Assembly (NCBI RefSeq): GCF_003335045.1
Contig: NZ_QOZG01000005.1
Span: 434,001-498,000, forward strand
Length of the DNA stretch: 64,000 bases
Direction of reading: 5' to 3'
Source: Paramesorhizobium salinisoli
GTDB lineage: Bacteria; Pseudomonadota; Alphaproteobacteria; Rhizobiales; Rhizobiaceae
Shown: in pieces, positions 63,241 through 64,000 of the stretch
Position numbering within the stretch: position 1 is the stretch's first letter
How the letters are laid out: each line of letters begins with the position of its first letter
Notes under the pieces: generated by a model
Seen by the model: only the letters and a program-made list of their open reading frames with translations
Database searches by the model: none
What the model was told of the DNA's origin: nothing
Made by a program: the position numbers and the translations under genes

Positions 63241-64000
63241 CTATTGAGCGCTAAAGCTTACCGCCAGCGTCCTCGCCTCATGCAGAAGCGCTGAGACGAG
63301 CGGCGTGTATGGGGTGCGTTCGGCGGCGACAAGCCCCACCAGGTGCTTTGCATCCGGCTCGACGATGGGAATGGCGCGGATGGGCTCGGTGAAGCCCAGC
63401 ATCTCGGCCAGGTTGAGCGGCATGATGCTGGCCCATTTGCCGGTGCGGATATGCGAGAAGAGCACGATCATCGAGTTGGATTCAAGCGTCGTCTGGGCCT
63501 CCACGCCCGCCTCGCGCAGATGCAGATTGATGATGCGGCGGTTCTGCATGTCGGGGGTGAGCAGGCAGAGCGGCAGGCGGCCGACCTCCGCCCAGGTGAC
63601 GGTATCGCGGTCGGAGAGGATGTTGCCGGTCGAGGTGATCAGGTGATAGCGCTCGTAATAGAGCGGTACGGTGGTCACCTTTCCCAGGGGTTCGTTGTCG
63701 ATATAGGTGAAGCCGGCATCGATCTCGAAATTGGAGAGCAGCGAGAGCACTTCGAGCGAGTTGCGCGACAGGATCGAGAAGGTCACATCGGGATGCTTCT
63801 CGCGGAAAGGCGTGGTGAGCCGCGAGACCATGGCGAGCGCGGTCGGGATGGCGGCGATGGTGATGTGGCCCGTAAGGCCGAGGCGCGCGGCGCGAAGCTC
63901 CTCGCGCATGGTGCGGGCATCGCCGACGATGCGCCGTGCCCATTCGAGCACGCGCTGGCCCTCCGGCGTCAGTCCCTTGTAGCGCGAGCCGCGCTGCACG
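63241..64000 (-). CDS. LysR-family regulator of the formate dehydrogenase operon, truncated by window
   Basis: About 253 residues of the C-terminal part, frame open to the window edge; the DNA-binding start is outside. Visible: GSRYKGLTPEGQRVLEWARRIVGD (end of the helix-turn-helix linker), GHITIAAIPTALAMVSRLTTPFREKHPDV and GFTYIDNEPLG of the effector domain. LysR-type proteins (FdsR) sit at fds operons elsewhere, so formate-dependent control is likely. Confidence 0.9.
   Translation of the reverse strand, partial: VQRGSRYKGLTPEGQRVLEWARRIVGDARTMREELRAARLGLTGHITIAAIPTALAMVSRLTTPFREKHPDVTFSILSRNSLEVLSLLSNFEIDAGFTYIDNEPLGKVTTVPLYYERYHLITSTGNILSDRDTVTWAEVGRLPLCLLTPDMQNRRIINLHLREAGVEAQTTLESNSMIVLFSHIRTGKWASIMPLNLAEMLGFTEPIRAIPIVEPDAKHLVGLVAAERTPYTPLVSALLHEARTLAVSFSAQ

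Overview
The window looks like chromosomal DNA from a GC-rich alphaproteobacterium of the order Hyphomicrobiales (Rhizobiales), most likely near Brucella/Ochrobactrum or a related Phyllobacteriaceae/Rhizobiaceae lineage. The reasons are a Brucella-type lumazine synthase 2 behind an FMN riboswitch, a Pha-type (Mrp) cation antiporter with fused A and B subunits, an IalB-family protein, many solute-binding-protein ABC importers, and a mosaic palindromic repeat like those common in rhizobial intergenic regions. I saw no rRNA, tRNA, CRISPR array, transposase or phage gene.

Layout. 1-2.1 kb: the end of a C4-dicarboxylate carrier and an IalB-like secreted protein. 2.3-8.3 kb: the pha operon on the minus strand. 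8.7-10.8 kb: a host-attachment-family protein, an HPP-CBS membrane protein and a small membrane protein. 10.85-15.75 kb: a sugar-related cassette (inositol-phosphate synthase, phosphatase, GH39-like xylosidase, methyltransferase) with a decayed glycosyltransferase and a possible acetyltransferase fragment. 15.9-21.5 kb: queC, a DUF2231/sorbosone-dehydrogenase pair, a 2H phosphoesterase, an aldo-keto reductase and a LysR regulator. 21.7-24.1 kb: a polar amino-acid ABC importer with a clear terminator after the binding-protein gene. 24.8-35.5 kb: a catabolic locus with a peptide-type ABC importer, a COG3964 deacylase, RidA, an IclR regulator, a SelA-like PLP enzyme, a fused double ATPase and an FMN hydroxyacid oxidase. 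35.6-38.6 kb: a lipoprotein and a two-component system.

39.0-44.4 kb is the most interesting region. It holds an XRE regulator, a SARP-like regulator, two paralogous small peptides, a YcaO protein, a TfuA protein and a small acidic protein. I read this as a ribosomally synthesised, post-translationally modified peptide (RiPP) locus, probably making a backbone-thioamidated product. Its precursors do not look like those of trifolitoxin or other families I can recall.

44.4-49.4 kb: a lactonase-like propeller, an ATPase-only Hsp70, a secreted protein, a DnaB/RecA-like ATPase and a 34-residue membrane peptide. 49.5-53.8 kb: a sugar ABC importer. 54.2-54.9 kb: the FMN riboswitch and ribH2. 55.0-64.0 kb: an oxalate/formate-type MFS carrier and an NAD-dependent formate dehydrogenase operon (fdsGBA, fdhD, fdsD) behind a LysR regulator cut by the window end. 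The transporter and dehydrogenase suggest oxidation of formate, possibly derived from oxalate, to give NADH. fdsD carries an in-frame 15-bp tandem repeat, and a mosaic repeat lies between fdsB and fdsA.
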